NCBI GenBank assembly: GCA_031177685.1
Contig: JAPSGI010000011.1
Span: 62,001 to 126,000, forward strand
Direction: 5' to 3'
Origin: Solirubrobacteraceae bacterium
GTDB lineage: Bacteria; Actinomycetota; Thermoleophilia; Solirubrobacterales; Solirubrobacteraceae
Length of the DNA: 64,000 bases
Shown here: one piece after another, positions 49,123 to 56,893 of the stretch
Numbering within the stretch: position 1 is the first letter of the stretch
Layout of the letters: each line of letters starts with the position of its first letter
Position numbers and translations under genes: made by a program
The notes under the pieces: generated by a model
The model's database searches: none
The model's input: the letters and a program-made list of their open reading frames with translations, nothing else
Told to the model about the DNA's origin: nothing

Positions 49123-49611
49123 GTGGCCGCCGAGCACCGCCGCGTCCGGCGCGCGGCCGGCGTCCTCGCGACCGTCGTCGTCGCGCTGGCCGGCGGCTTC
49201 GGGCTGCTGGCCTTCTTCGTGGCCCGCGACGACGCGCCGGTGGAGGAGCGCGACGCGGCCACCACCCCGGCGCGCGGGCCGGGAGCGGCGGCTCCGGGCG
49301 CCGGCGCGGCCGACCTGCCGGCCGCCGGGCGCGCGCGCCTGCTGCGGGCGCTGCGCGCCGGCAACGTCGTGCTGGTGTACGGCCCGCGGGACGCCCCTGC
49401 GCGGCTGCGCGCGCTGGCGCGCGAGGTCGCGGGCGGCCCCTACGACCCCGCGCTGGAGAGCGCCGGCCAGGCGGTCATCCTCGTGCGCCGCCCCGGCACG
49501 CGCGGCGTGGTCGCGCTGGCCGCGGGGCGCCGGCTCGCCGTGTCCTCGGCGGCGGACCCGCGGCTGCGCCGCTTCGCCGAGGCGTGGCTAGGACGCGGCG
49601 CGAACGGCTGA
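49123..49611 (+). CDS. Hypothetical membrane-anchored protein
   Basis: 162 residues from a GTG six bases after the WS/DGAT stop. One membrane helix at about 11-32 (AAGVLATVVVALAGGFGLLAFFVA), a Thr/Pro/Ala/Gly-rich linker (about 45-65) and a small alpha/beta domain (LLRALRAGNVVLVYGPRDAPARLRALAREV ... AVILVRRPGTRGVVALAAGRRLAVSSA) that would lie outside the membrane. No family recognised. Spacing (7 and 4 bases) places it in the WS/DGAT-nadE transcript. Confidence 0.55.
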   Translation: MAAEHRRVRRAAGVLATVVVALAGGFGLLAFFVARDDAPVEERDAATTPARGPGAAAPGAGAADLPAAGRARLLRALRAGNVVLVYGPRDAPARLRALAREVAGGPYDPALESAGQAVILVRRPGTRGVVALAAGRRLAVSSAADPRLRRFAEAWLGRGANG

Positions 49612-49615
49612 ACCG

Positions 49616-51325
49616 GTGCGGATCGCCCTCGCGCAGCTGAATCCGACCGTCGGCGACATCGCCGGCAACGAGGCGCGTGCGCTGGAGACGCTCGAGGCCG
49701 CGCGCGCCGCGGGCGCCCAGCTCGTCGCCTTCCCCGAGCTCTACGTCACGGGCTACCCGCCGGAGGACCTGCTGCTCAAGGAGCACTTCCTGCGCGACGC
49801 GCGCGCGGCCGTCGACCGGCTGGCGCGGGCGGCGGGCGACCTGGTCGTCGTCGTCGGGTTCCCCGAGCGCGACGTCGACGTCTACAACGCGGCGGCGGTG
49901 CTACAGGGCAGCGAGCTGCGCGGCGTGTACCGCAAGGTCTACCTGCCCAACTACGGCGTCTTCGACGAGCAGCGCTACTTCCAGTCGGGGCCGGGCGCGG
50001 GCATCGTGGAGATCGACGGCGTGCGCGTCGGGCTGACGGTGTGCGAGGACGTGTGGGAGCCCGGGCCGCCGCTGTCCGAGGAGGCGCTGGCCGGCGCGAC
50101 CGTGATCCTCAACGTCTCCGCCTCCCCCTACCACCGCGGCAAGGGGGCCGAGCGCGAGCGGATGCTGGTGCAGCGCGCCCGCGACTCGCTGGCCACCGTG
50201 GCGTTCTGCGCGCTGGTCGGCGGGCAGGACGAGCTGGTGTTCGACGGGCACTCGCTGGTCGTCGACCACGAGGGCAACGTGCTGGCCCGGGCCGCCCAGT
50301 TCGAGGAGGAGCTGCTGGTCTGCGACGTCGACCCCGAGGGCCCGAGCGCCGCGCGGCTGCGCGACACGCGCCACCGTCCCGCCGCGCGCCGGGTGCAGCC
50401 CGCGGTCGACACGCTCGCGCGCGTGCCGGCGCCGCCCGCGGACGGTCCGGCCCCGCCGCGGCGCGTGGCCCCGCTGCTGTCGGCCGAGGAGGAGGTCTAC
50501 GGCGCGCTCAGGCTGGGCCTGCGCGACTACGTGGAGAAGAACGGCTTCACCCACGTCGTGCTGGGCCTGTCGGGCGGCATCGACTCCGCGCTCGTGGCGT
50601 GCGTGGCCGTCGACGCGCTGGGGCCCGAGCGCGTGAGCGTGGCCGTCATGCCGTCCCCGTACTCGTCCGCCGAGACGCAGGGCGACGCCCGGGCGCTGGC
50701 CGCCAACCTCGGCGTGCAGTGCCTCGACCTGGCGATCGGCCCGGCCATGGAGGCCTACGACCAGATACTCGCGCCCGTCTTCGAGGGTCTGGAGCCCGAC
50801 ATCGCCGAGGAGAACCTGCAGGCGCGCATCCGCGGCAACCTGCTGATGGCCCTGTCGAACAAGTTCGGCTGGCTCGTGCTCACGACCGGCAACAAGTCCG
50901 AGATGTCGGTCGGCTACTCGACGCTCTACGGCGACACCGCCGGCGGGTTCGCGGTCATCAAGGACTGCCCCAAGACGCTCGTGTACGCGCTGGCGCGCCA
51001 CCGCAACGCGGGCCCGGACTCCCCCATCCCGGACTCGGTCCTCGAGCGCGCGCCCAGCGCCGAGCTGCGACCCGACCAGCGCGACGAGGACTCGCTGCCC
51101 CCCTACGAGGTCCTGGACCCGATCCTGGCGCAGTACGTGGAACTCGACGCCGGCCGCGAGCAGCTCCTGGCCCAGGGCCATGCCGAAGCCGACGTGGACC
51201 GCGTGACGCGCCTGGTCGACCTCGCCGAGTACAAGCGCCGCCAGGCCCCGCCCGGGATCAAGATCTCCACCCGCGCCTTCGGGCGCGACCGGCGCATGCC
51301 CATCACGAACCGATACCGGGGTTAG
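49616..51325 (+). CDS. nadE: Glutamine-dependent NAD+ synthetase
   Basis: 569 residues from a GTG. The N-terminal nitrilase-type glutaminase has Glu in FPELYVTGYPPEDLLL, Lys in YRKVYLPNYGVFDE and Cys in GLTVCEDVWEPG; the C-terminal synthetase has the pyrophosphate loop LGLSGGIDSALVACVAVDALG, NKSEMSVGYSTLYGD and the IKISTRAFGRDRRMPITNRYRG end. It makes NAD+ from deamido-NAD+ using ammonia channelled from glutamine. Length is normal for the bacterial two-domain form. Its stop overlaps the convergent thioesterase stop as TTAG (51322-51325). Confidence 0.96.
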   Translation: MRIALAQLNPTVGDIAGNEARALETLEAARAAGAQLVAFPELYVTGYPPEDLLLKEHFLRDARAAVDRLARAAGDLVVVVGFPERDVDVYNAAAVLQGSELRGVYRKVYLPNYGVFDEQRYFQSGPGAGIVEIDGVRVGLTVCEDVWEPGPPLSEEALAGATVILNVSASPYHRGKGAERERMLVQRARDSLATVAFCALVGGQDELVFDGHSLVVDHEGNVLARAAQFEEELLVCDVDPEGPSAARLRDTRHRPAARRVQPAVDTLARVPAPPADGPAPPRRVAPLLSAEEEVYGALRLGLRDYVEKNGFTHVVLGLSGGIDSALVACVAVDALGPERVSVAVMPSPYSSAETQGDARALAANLGVQCLDLAIGPAMEAYDQILAPVFEGLEPDIAEENLQARIRGNLLMALSNKFGWLVLTTGNKSEMSVGYSTLYGDTAGGFAVIKDCPKTLVYALARHRNAGPDSPIPDSVLERAPSAELRPDQRDEDSLPPYEVLDPILAQYVELDAGREQLLAQGHAEADVDRVTRLVDLAEYKRRQAPPGIKISTRAFGRDRRMPITNRYRG

Positions 51326-51735
51326 CCCGCGGCCGGAGGCTGCCTGACCGCGATGGTGACGCGCGAGGTCGCGCACAGGCGCCCGTCGTCGTCGCTGAAG
51401 TCGACCTCCCACAGCCAGGTCGTGCGGCCGCGGTGGCGGCGGCGGGCCTCGGCGTGGATCGTGCCCGCCAGGATGGGGCGCACGAAGCTCGTGTGGTTGC
51501 TCAAGCCCATCGCCGTGAGGCCGTCGGCCTGGACGGCCAGGTAGGTGGCCATGGAGGCCAGCGACTCGGCGGCCGCGCAGTACACCCCGCCGTGCACGAG
51601 GCCGGCGGGCTGCTTGAGCTCGTCGCGCACCTCCACGCGCGCTCGCACCACGCCGTCCTCGAAGTCCGTGACCTCCAGCCCGTACAGGCCGTCGAAGCCG
51701 TCCGTGACCCTGTGGGGGAGCTGCGGTGCGACCAC
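51322..51735 (-). CDS. PaaI-family hotdog thioesterase
   Basis: 137 residues from the GTG at 51735. GLYGLEVTDFEDGVVRARVEV, the active-site PAGLVHGGVYCAAAESLASMAT (HGG with downstream Glu-Ser), GLSNHTSFVRPILAGTIHAEARRRHRGRTTWLWEVDF and ATSRVTIAVR are hotdog thioesterase motifs. Likely hydrolyses an acyl- or aryl-CoA such as a phenylacetyl-CoA derivative. Start and the start of the divergent sigma4/RskA gene are 27 bases apart. Confidence 0.88.
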   Translation of the reverse strand: MVAPQLPHRVTDGFDGLYGLEVTDFEDGVVRARVEVRDELKQPAGLVHGGVYCAAAESLASMATYLAVQADGLTAMGLSNHTSFVRPILAGTIHAEARRRHRGRTTWLWEVDFSDDDGRLCATSRVTIAVRQPPAAG

Positions 51736-51762
51736 CGGCCGGGACGATAGCCTTCGCGCGGC

Positions 51763-52743
51763 ATGAGCGAGCTCGACGCCCTTCCGGCAGACCAGCGCGC
51801 GGCCGTACAGCTGCTCGTCAAGCAGGGCCAGAGCTACGAACAGCTCGCCGGCCTGCTCGGGATCGACCCCGCCGGGGTGCGCGCGCGTGCGCACTCGGCG
51901 CTGGAGACGCTGGCCGGGGGCGCGGGCGCCGGCCTGGACGCGGCGGCGCGGGCCGACGTCGCCGACTACCTGCTGGGCCAGCAGTCGGTCTCCCAGCGCG
52001 AGGCCACGCGCGACCTGCTCGCCTCCTCGCCGGCCGCCGGCGAGTGGGCCAACGCGGTCGCGGACGCCCTGGGACCGCTGGCCGGCGACGCCCTGCCCGA
52101 GATCCCGGCGGCCGCCGCGCCCGTCCGCGAGGAGCCGCGCCGCGAGCGACCGGCGCGAGAGGAGGAGCCCGCCGCCTTCGACATACCCCCCGAGCGCGAG
52201 CGCCGGCCCCGCCGCGAGCGCGAGCCGAGCGCCCCCTCGTCGCGCCTGGGCGGCGCGCTGCTGCTGGCCGGCCTGGGCATCGTGATCGCGGTGGTCATCG
52301 TGCTGGTCGTCAACGGCGGCGGCGGGGACGACGACCCGGGCAACACGGTGTCGCGCACCGCGCCGACGCAGACCGGCACCACGGCCCAACGCCCGATCGC
52401 GCAGATCAACCTCTTCTCCGCCACCGGCAACTCGCGGCAGGTCGGGCTGGCGCAGGTCTTCCAGCAGGGCAACCGCCGCGCGCTGATCGTGGCCGGTCAG
52501 GGCCTGAGCCCCGGCGCCTACGCGCTGTGGCTCTACAACTCGCGCTCGGACTCGCGCCTGCTGGGCTTCGTCCCCGAGCGCGTGGGGAGCAACGGCCGCT
52601 TCGCCACGCAGGGCGAGCTGCCCCGCGACGCCGAGCGCTTCGACAAGCTCGTCGTCACCCGCGAGCGGGTCACCGGCGAGACGCGCGAGCCTCCCAGCCG
52701 CCCCGGCACCATCGTCCTGCAGGGCGACGTCGAGCTCGACTAG
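51763..52743 (+). CDS. Sigma region 4-like HTH fused through a membrane helix to an RskA-like anti-sigma domain
   Basis: 326 residues. Residues 4-50 resemble sigma region 4 (LDALPADQRAAVQLLVKQGQSYEQLAGLLGIDPAGVRARAHSALETL) with no region 2. A helical and Arg/Glu/Pro-rich linker follows, a membrane helix at about 163-186 (GGALLLAGLGIVIAVVIVLVV) and an outer domain with YALWLYNSRSDSRLLGFVPERVGSNGRF, the pattern of the RskA C-terminal domain. It thus unites a DNA/RNAP-binding-like head and an anti-sigma sensor. It may control an ECF factor such as the one at 5765-7156. TAGCCT (51748-51753) nine bases before the ATG suggests a near-leaderless mRNA. The stop is shared with the convergent gene as CTAG. 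Confidence 0.78.
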   Translation: MSELDALPADQRAAVQLLVKQGQSYEQLAGLLGIDPAGVRARAHSALETLAGGAGAGLDAAARADVADYLLGQQSVSQREATRDLLASSPAAGEWANAVADALGPLAGDALPEIPAAAAPVREEPRRERPAREEEPAAFDIPPERERRPRREREPSAPSSRLGGALLLAGLGIVIAVVIVLVVNGGGGDDDPGNTVSRTAPTQTGTTAQRPIAQINLFSATGNSRQVGLAQVFQQGNRRALIVAGQGLSPGAYALWLYNSRSDSRLLGFVPERVGSNGRFATQGELPRDAERFDKLVVTRERVTGETREPPSRPGTIVLQGDVELD

Positions 52744-54356
52744 CCCGCGGGCAGCAGCTTCCCCGGGTTCATGATGCCCGCGGGGTCGAGCTCGCGCTTG
52801 ACCGCGTGCAGCGCCTGCAGGCCGGTGTCCCCGACCTCGTCGCGCATCCACGGCAGGTGATCGCGGCCGATCGCGTGGTGGTGGGTGATCGTCGCGCCGG
52901 CCGCCACGATCGCCTCGCTCGCGGCGCGCTTGGCCGCCTCCCACTGCTCGAGCTCGGCGCCCTCCTGCTGGCGGGCCAGGAACGTGAAGTACAGCGAGGC
53001 CCCGGTGGGGTACAGGTGCGAGACGTGGCACATGACCAGCGGGGGCGTGCCGCGCGCGCCCAGCGCCTCGCGCAGCGCGCCTGACACCGCCGCATGCAGG
53101 TCCAGCAGGCTCGACCAGCGCGTCGCGGTCTCCAGCGTCTCGGCCATGACGCCGCGGGCCAGCAGGTCGTCGCGCAGGTAGGGCCCCTCGTAGCGCCCGC
53201 GCGCCCACGCCTCGCCGGGGGAGCGCCCCAGCGACAGCCCGCCGGCGCGGCGCGCCACCGCCGCCGTGCGCCCCGCGCGGCGCGCCACCTCGTCCTCCTC
53301 GCCCTCCCAGCCGAAGATCGCCACGCAGCCGCCCTCGTACCCGCGCAGGCGCAGGTAGGCGCCGCCCGCGCGCGCCTTCACGCCCTCGCCGCCGGCCAGT
53401 GCGAGCGACAGGCGCGTCTCCTCCTCGTCCGACAGGCGCGCGACGTCCGGGGCGGCCTCCTGCTGCTCGAGCGCGCGGAAGGCCGCCACGCCCTCGGCGA
53501 AGTCGCGGAAGAACCAGCCCTCGTAGCGGTGCTCGTGCGGCGCCGGGCGCACGCGGAAGGCGGCCTGCGTGATCACGCCCAGCGTCCCCTCGGAGCCGAT
53601 GATCAGCTCGCGCAGCTTGGGCCCCGCCGCGCTGGCGGGCAGGGCGCGCACGTCGACGTCGCCCGCCGGCGCGGCGCACCGCAGTCCCAGCACGAGCTCG
53701 TCGATGCGCCCGTAGCCGGTCGACGCCTGCCCGGCGCTGCGCGTGGCGACGTACCCGCCCAGCGACGCGTACTCGAAGCTCTGGGGGAAGTGGCCGAGCG
53801 TGAAGCCGTGCGCGCGCAGCATCGCCTCGGCGTCCGGGCCGCGCACGCCGGCCTCCAGCACCGCGATCTGCGAGGTCTCGTCGATCGCCACGAGCCGGTC
53901 CAGGCGGGAGAGATCGAGTGAGACGACCGCCTCGAACTCGCCGCGCAGGGGCTCCACGCCGCCCACCACGCTCGTCCCGCCCCCGAAGGGCACAACGGCC
54001 ACGCCCGCCTCGGCGCAGGCCGCCAGGGCCGCGCGCACCTCCGCGTGGTCGCCGGGCAGCACCACGGCGTCCGGCGCCTGCGCGCAGTCGCCCTCGCGCT
54101 GGCGCACCAGGTCGGGGTAGCCCTTGCCGGCGGCGTGCAGCACGCGCGCGGCGCGGTCGTCGCGCACGATGCCGGCCGCGCCCGCCAGCGCGTCGCGCAC
54201 CGCCTCGGGAAGCGCGGACTCCGGAAGCCGCACGTCGGCCAGGTCCACCGGCGGGCGCGCCCGCTCGGCCATCCCCACCTCCTCGCGCAGGAACGGCAGC
54301 GCGTGCTCGGGCAGCGCCGGTGGATGGTCGGGGTCGCCCCAGCCCCACCAGCGCAT
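52740..54356 (-). CDS. FAD-linked oxidase resembling alkylglycerone-phosphate synthase
   Basis: 538 residues from the ATG at 54356 (MRWWGWGDPDHPPALP is the usual family start); a GTG at 54380 would add eight. The FAD-binding PCMH domain includes PDAVVLPGDHAEVRAAL, VPFGGGTSVVGGVEPL and ELIIGSEGTLGVITQAAFRV; the C-terminal part has FTFLARQQEG and GATITHHHAIGRDHLPWM, the His-rich active-site loop of alkyl-dihydroxyacetonephosphate synthases. Such enzymes start ether-lipid synthesis; bacterial homologues may do so or oxidise hydroxy acids. The neighbouring SRPBCC gene on the same strand may be co-transcribed. Confidence 0.85.
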   Translation of the reverse strand: MRWWGWGDPDHPPALPEHALPFLREEVGMAERARPPVDLADVRLPESALPEAVRDALAGAAGIVRDDRAARVLHAAGKGYPDLVRQREGDCAQAPDAVVLPGDHAEVRAALAACAEAGVAVVPFGGGTSVVGGVEPLRGEFEAVVSLDLSRLDRLVAIDETSQIAVLEAGVRGPDAEAMLRAHGFTLGHFPQSFEYASLGGYVATRSAGQASTGYGRIDELVLGLRCAAPAGDVDVRALPASAAGPKLRELIIGSEGTLGVITQAAFRVRPAPHEHRYEGWFFRDFAEGVAAFRALEQQEAAPDVARLSDEEETRLSLALAGGEGVKARAGGAYLRLRGYEGGCVAIFGWEGEEDEVARRAGRTAAVARRAGGLSLGRSPGEAWARGRYEGPYLRDDLLARGVMAETLETATRWSSLLDLHAAVSGALREALGARGTPPLVMCHVSHLYPTGASLYFTFLARQQEGAELEQWEAAKRAASEAIVAAGATITHHHAIGRDHLPWMRDEVGDTGLQALHAVKRELDPAGIMNPGKLLPAG

Positions 54357-54386
54357 CTCGCGCCCCACCGGGTCACGCACCGGCGC

Positions 54387-54824
54387 TCACCCCGTCAGGC
54401 ATCGCTGCATCCCGTCCAGCGCGTCGTCCAGCAGCCGGCGGGTGGCGCGGCGCACCAGGAAGGGCGCGAAGCGCGCCCAGCCGCGCAGCCGCTGGCGCAG
54501 CACCACGGTCACCTCGGTGGACGGGCCGTCGCCCGCCAGGACCACGTCGGTCACCGCCTCCTCCAGCAGGCGCTCGAAGGGCGAGCCCTCCAGCTCCTGG
54601 CGCCAGGAGAGCCGCTCGGGGCGCCGTGCCTCCAGCAGCGTGTAGTCCGCGCGCACGGTGCGCCCGCGGTCGGTCACGAACACCTTCGTCCAGCCGTGCG
54701 CGCCCACGTGCTCCACGCGCTGCACCTTCGGCCACCACCGCGGCAGGTGGTGCGGGTCGGAGACCAGGTTCCACGCGGCGTCGCGGGGAGCCTGGACCGT
54801 GCGCGTGCGCGAGACGGTGGGCAC
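54387..54824 (-). CDS. SRPBCC (START-like) family protein
   Basis: 145 residues. VSRTRTVQAPRDAAWNLVSDPHHLPRWWPKVQRVEHV is the typical polyketide-cyclase/dehydrase type SRPBCC opening, followed by strands and a long C-terminal helix (FLVRRATRRLLDDALDGMQRCL). The helix-grip fold binds hydrophobic ligands such as lipids. It lies four bases downstream of apt on the same strand and upstream of the ether-lipid synthase-like gene. Ligand unknown. Confidence 0.83.
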   Translation of the reverse strand: MPTVSRTRTVQAPRDAAWNLVSDPHHLPRWWPKVQRVEHVGAHGWTKVFVTDRGRTVRADYTLLEARRPERLSWRQELEGSPFERLLEEAVTDVVLAGDGPSTEVTVVLRQRLRGWARFAPFLVRRATRRLLDDALDGMQRCLTG

Positions 54825-54828
54825 CGCG

Positions 54829-55350
54829 TCATCCCGCGTCGTAGGCGACCAGGGAATGGACGTCGAACGGCGCCAGGCGGGCGCGCCCCTCCAGGAACGA
54901 CAGCTCGACCACGAAGGCGCACCCCACCACGTCGCCCCCCAGCCGCTGCACGAGGTCGCACACCGCGCGCGCCGTCCCGCCCGTGGCCACGAGGTCGTCG
55001 TGGACCAGCACGCGCGTTCCGCGCTGCAGCGCGTCCGCGTGCAGCTCCAGCGTGTCGACGCCGTACTCGAGCATGTACTCCGCCGACACGGTCTGGTGCG
55101 GGAGCTTGCCGGGCTTGCGCGCCGGGACGAACCCGGTGTTCAGCTCGCGCGCCAGCGCGCCGCCGAGGATGAAGCCGCGCGCCTCGGCCGCGACGACCAG
55201 CTCCGCCTCGCGCTCGCGCGCGTACGCGGCCAGCTCGCGCACCGCGGCGTCGGTGGCCGCCGGGTCCAGCAGCAGCGGGGTTATGTCCTTGAAGACGATC
55301 CCCGGCTTGGGGAAGTCGGGAACGTCGCGGATGCGCTCGCGCAGGTTCAA
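54829..55350 (-). CDS. apt: Adenine phosphoribosyltransferase
   Basis: 173 residues from a TTG that overlaps the merR stop (TTGA). LRERIRDVPDFPKPGIVFKDITPLL, VAAEARGFILGGALA, PARKPGKLPHQTVSAEYMLEYG and the PRPP loop VLVHDDLVATGGTARA are APRT motifs, and the length is normal. It salvages adenine to AMP. The rare TTG start with coupling to the regulator upstream suggests low expression tied to it. Confidence 0.94.
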   Translation of the reverse strand: MNLRERIRDVPDFPKPGIVFKDITPLLLDPAATDAAVRELAAYAREREAELVVAAEARGFILGGALARELNTGFVPARKPGKLPHQTVSAEYMLEYGVDTLELHADALQRGTRVLVHDDLVATGGTARAVCDLVQRLGGDVVGCAFVVELSFLEGRARLAPFDVHSLVAYDAG

Positions 55351-56075
55351 CCCGCGAGCTTGCGCAGGTCGCGGATCAGGAGCAGATGCTTGAGGTGCGT
55401 CGCCACAGCGGCGAGGTTCTCCAGCGTCTCGATCGCTTCCTTGCGCTTCTCCGGGTTGCGCGAGCGCAGGGCCGGTCCCAGCAGCTGCTGCAGCAGCGCG
55501 GCCTCGCGGTCCGCGGACGTGCGGAACACGCGCAGGTTGCGTCCGCCCACGCCGTAGCGCGCCAGCTCGTTGACCGCCCGCACGATCTCGCGCTCGGTCT
55601 CGTCGTAGTAGCGCGCGCCGGCCCGCGTCTCGCCGCGGATCACGCCGAACTCCTCCAGCTCGCGCACCAGGCCCGCGTCCGCGCCGGTCTCCTCCAGCAC
55701 GTCGTCGAGCGAGTGCATGGTCCCGCGCTCGCGGACCGTCACCGCGGTTCGCGCGGTGCGGCGACCGTCGCGCGGGCCGGCGCCGGCCTCGGGGGCGTCG
55801 GTGCGCCCGGACGCCAGCTCCTGGCGGATCACCCGCAGCGGCAGGAACTCGTCGCGCTGCAGGCGCAGGATCGTGCGCAGCCGCGTCACGTCGCCCTGCG
55901 AGTAGAGCCGGTAGCCGCCGGGCGTGCGCTTGGGGCTGAGCAGCTTCTGGTCCTCGAGGTAGCGGATCTTGGAGATCGAGATGTCCGGGAACTCGGGGAG
56001 CAGCGCCTTGCACACCGCGCCGATCGTCATCGCGCTGCGGCGGGGCGGGGCCTGCACCGGGGGATCCGCGGCCAC
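55347..56075 (-). CDS. MerR-family regulator, FtsR-like
   Basis: 242 residues. The winged-helix MerR domain (about 15-85) is TIGAVCKALLPEFPDISISKIRYLEDQKLLSPKRTPGGYRLYSQGDVTRLRTILRLQ; the C-terminal half repeats a helical region (LDDVLEETGADAGLVRELEEFGVIRGE ... YDETEREIVRAVNELARYGV). This is the Rv1828/FtsR type, which activates ftsZ and other division genes in actinobacteria, and as there it sits next to a GarA-like FHA gene. It starts four bases after the FHA gene's stop. Confidence 0.88.
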   Translation of the reverse strand: MAADPPVQAPPRRSAMTIGAVCKALLPEFPDISISKIRYLEDQKLLSPKRTPGGYRLYSQGDVTRLRTILRLQRDEFLPLRVIRQELASGRTDAPEAGAGPRDGRRTARTAVTVRERGTMHSLDDVLEETGADAGLVRELEEFGVIRGETRAGARYYDETEREIVRAVNELARYGVGGRNLRVFRTSADREAALLQQLLGPALRSRNPEKRKEAIETLENLAAVATHLKHLLLIRDLRKLAG

Positions 56076-56078
56076 GGG

Positions 56079-56543
56079 TCAGCCCTCCAGGTAGGTCAGC
56101 TTGTACTTGCCGATCTGCAGCTCGTCGCCGTCGGCGAGCTTGTGCGAGTCGACGCGCTGGCGGTTGACGTAGGTGCCGTTGAGCGACCCGCAGTCGTCCA
56201 GGTAGTACTCGCCGCCGCGGCGCACCAGCAGCGCGTGGTCGCGCGAGACCGTGACGTCGTCGAGGAAGATGTCGGACTCCGGCCGGCGGCCGATCGCCAT
56301 GCGCTCGGCGGTCAGCGCGAACGTCTCCCCCACGCGCCCCCCGCCCGCGCGGATCACCAGCGCGGCGCCGCCCGCCGTGACCTGCTCGATCTCCACCGGC
56401 TCGATCTCGCCGGTCTCGCCCACGCGGTAGGTCGCGGTGGTCGCGTCGTCGGGCTCGCCCTGCGCGAGATAGGCCCCGCACTTCTGGCAGTAGTTCGCCC
56501 CCTCCGCGTTGACGAACCCGCACTCCGGACAGTGGACAGCCAC
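56079..56543 (-). CDS. GarA-like FHA protein with N-terminal zinc ribbon
   Basis: 154 residues from a GTG. Residues 1-26 form a zinc ribbon (CPECGFVNAEGANYCQKCGAYL; Cys5, 8, 19 and 22). Then a short acidic segment with a Thr-Thr pair (DDATTATYRVG, Thr35/36) like the ETTS phosphorylation site of GarA, and an FHA domain (about 80-148) with AIGRRPESDIFLDDVTVSRDHALL and GSLNGTYVNRQRV. In mycobacteria GarA switches glutamate/2-oxoglutarate enzymes under PknB/PknG control; its own FHA domain binds the phosphothreonine. The zinc ribbon is an addition compared with mycobacterial GarA. Confidence 0.87.
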   Translation of the reverse strand: MAVHCPECGFVNAEGANYCQKCGAYLAQGEPDDATTATYRVGETGEIEPVEIEQVTAGGAALVIRAGGGRVGETFALTAERMAIGRRPESDIFLDDVTVSRDHALLVRRGGEYYLDDCGSLNGTYVNRQRVDSHKLADGDELQIGKYKLTYLEG

Positions 56544-56578
56544 CTCTGAGCCTCTCCCGCCCCGTCTCCGGCCGTCCG

Positions 56579-56833
56579 CTACTCGTCGGCGCCCGCGGGC
56601 ACCCGACCGGACAGGATGTCCGTGAGCTTGTCCACGTCGGCGCCGGTGATGACCTCCTCGCCGCCCTCGTGCTTCTTGCGCAGCCGGTTGACCAGCTCCG
56701 CGCGCAGGATGTCGATCTTGCCGTGCAGGATGCGGCGCTTGTAGGAGATCTCGAGCTCTTCCTCGGTGAGCTGCTGGATGAGGTCTTTGAGCTCCTGGTC
56801 GGAAAGGGAGCCGAGGTCGGGGAACGTTTCCAT
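56579..56833 (-). CDS. RsiG-like c-di-GMP-binding anti-sigma candidate (single-motif type)
   Basis: 84 residues, helical throughout. Residues 26-41 (ELEISYKRRILHGKID) fit the RsiG signature E(X)3S(X)2R(X)3Q(X)3D except that Gln is His37. In Streptomyces RsiG carries two copies and holds the sporulation sigma factor WhiG when c-di-GMP is bound; Rubrobacter has a single-motif form that works as a dimer. This short protein matches the single-motif layout: LSDQELKDLIQQLTEEE before and DILRAELVNRLRKKHEGGEE after the motif. No WhiG-like gene is in the window. Located between the FHA gene and pgsA. Confidence 0.75.
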   Translation of the reverse strand: METFPDLGSLSDQELKDLIQQLTEEELEISYKRRILHGKIDILRAELVNRLRKKHEGGEEVITGADVDKLTDILSGRVPAGADE

Positions 56834-56893
56834 TTGGGTCCTTCCTGAGGAGGCGCGGGCGAGCGGCCGAGTATAGCCCCGGCCGGGCCAGGG

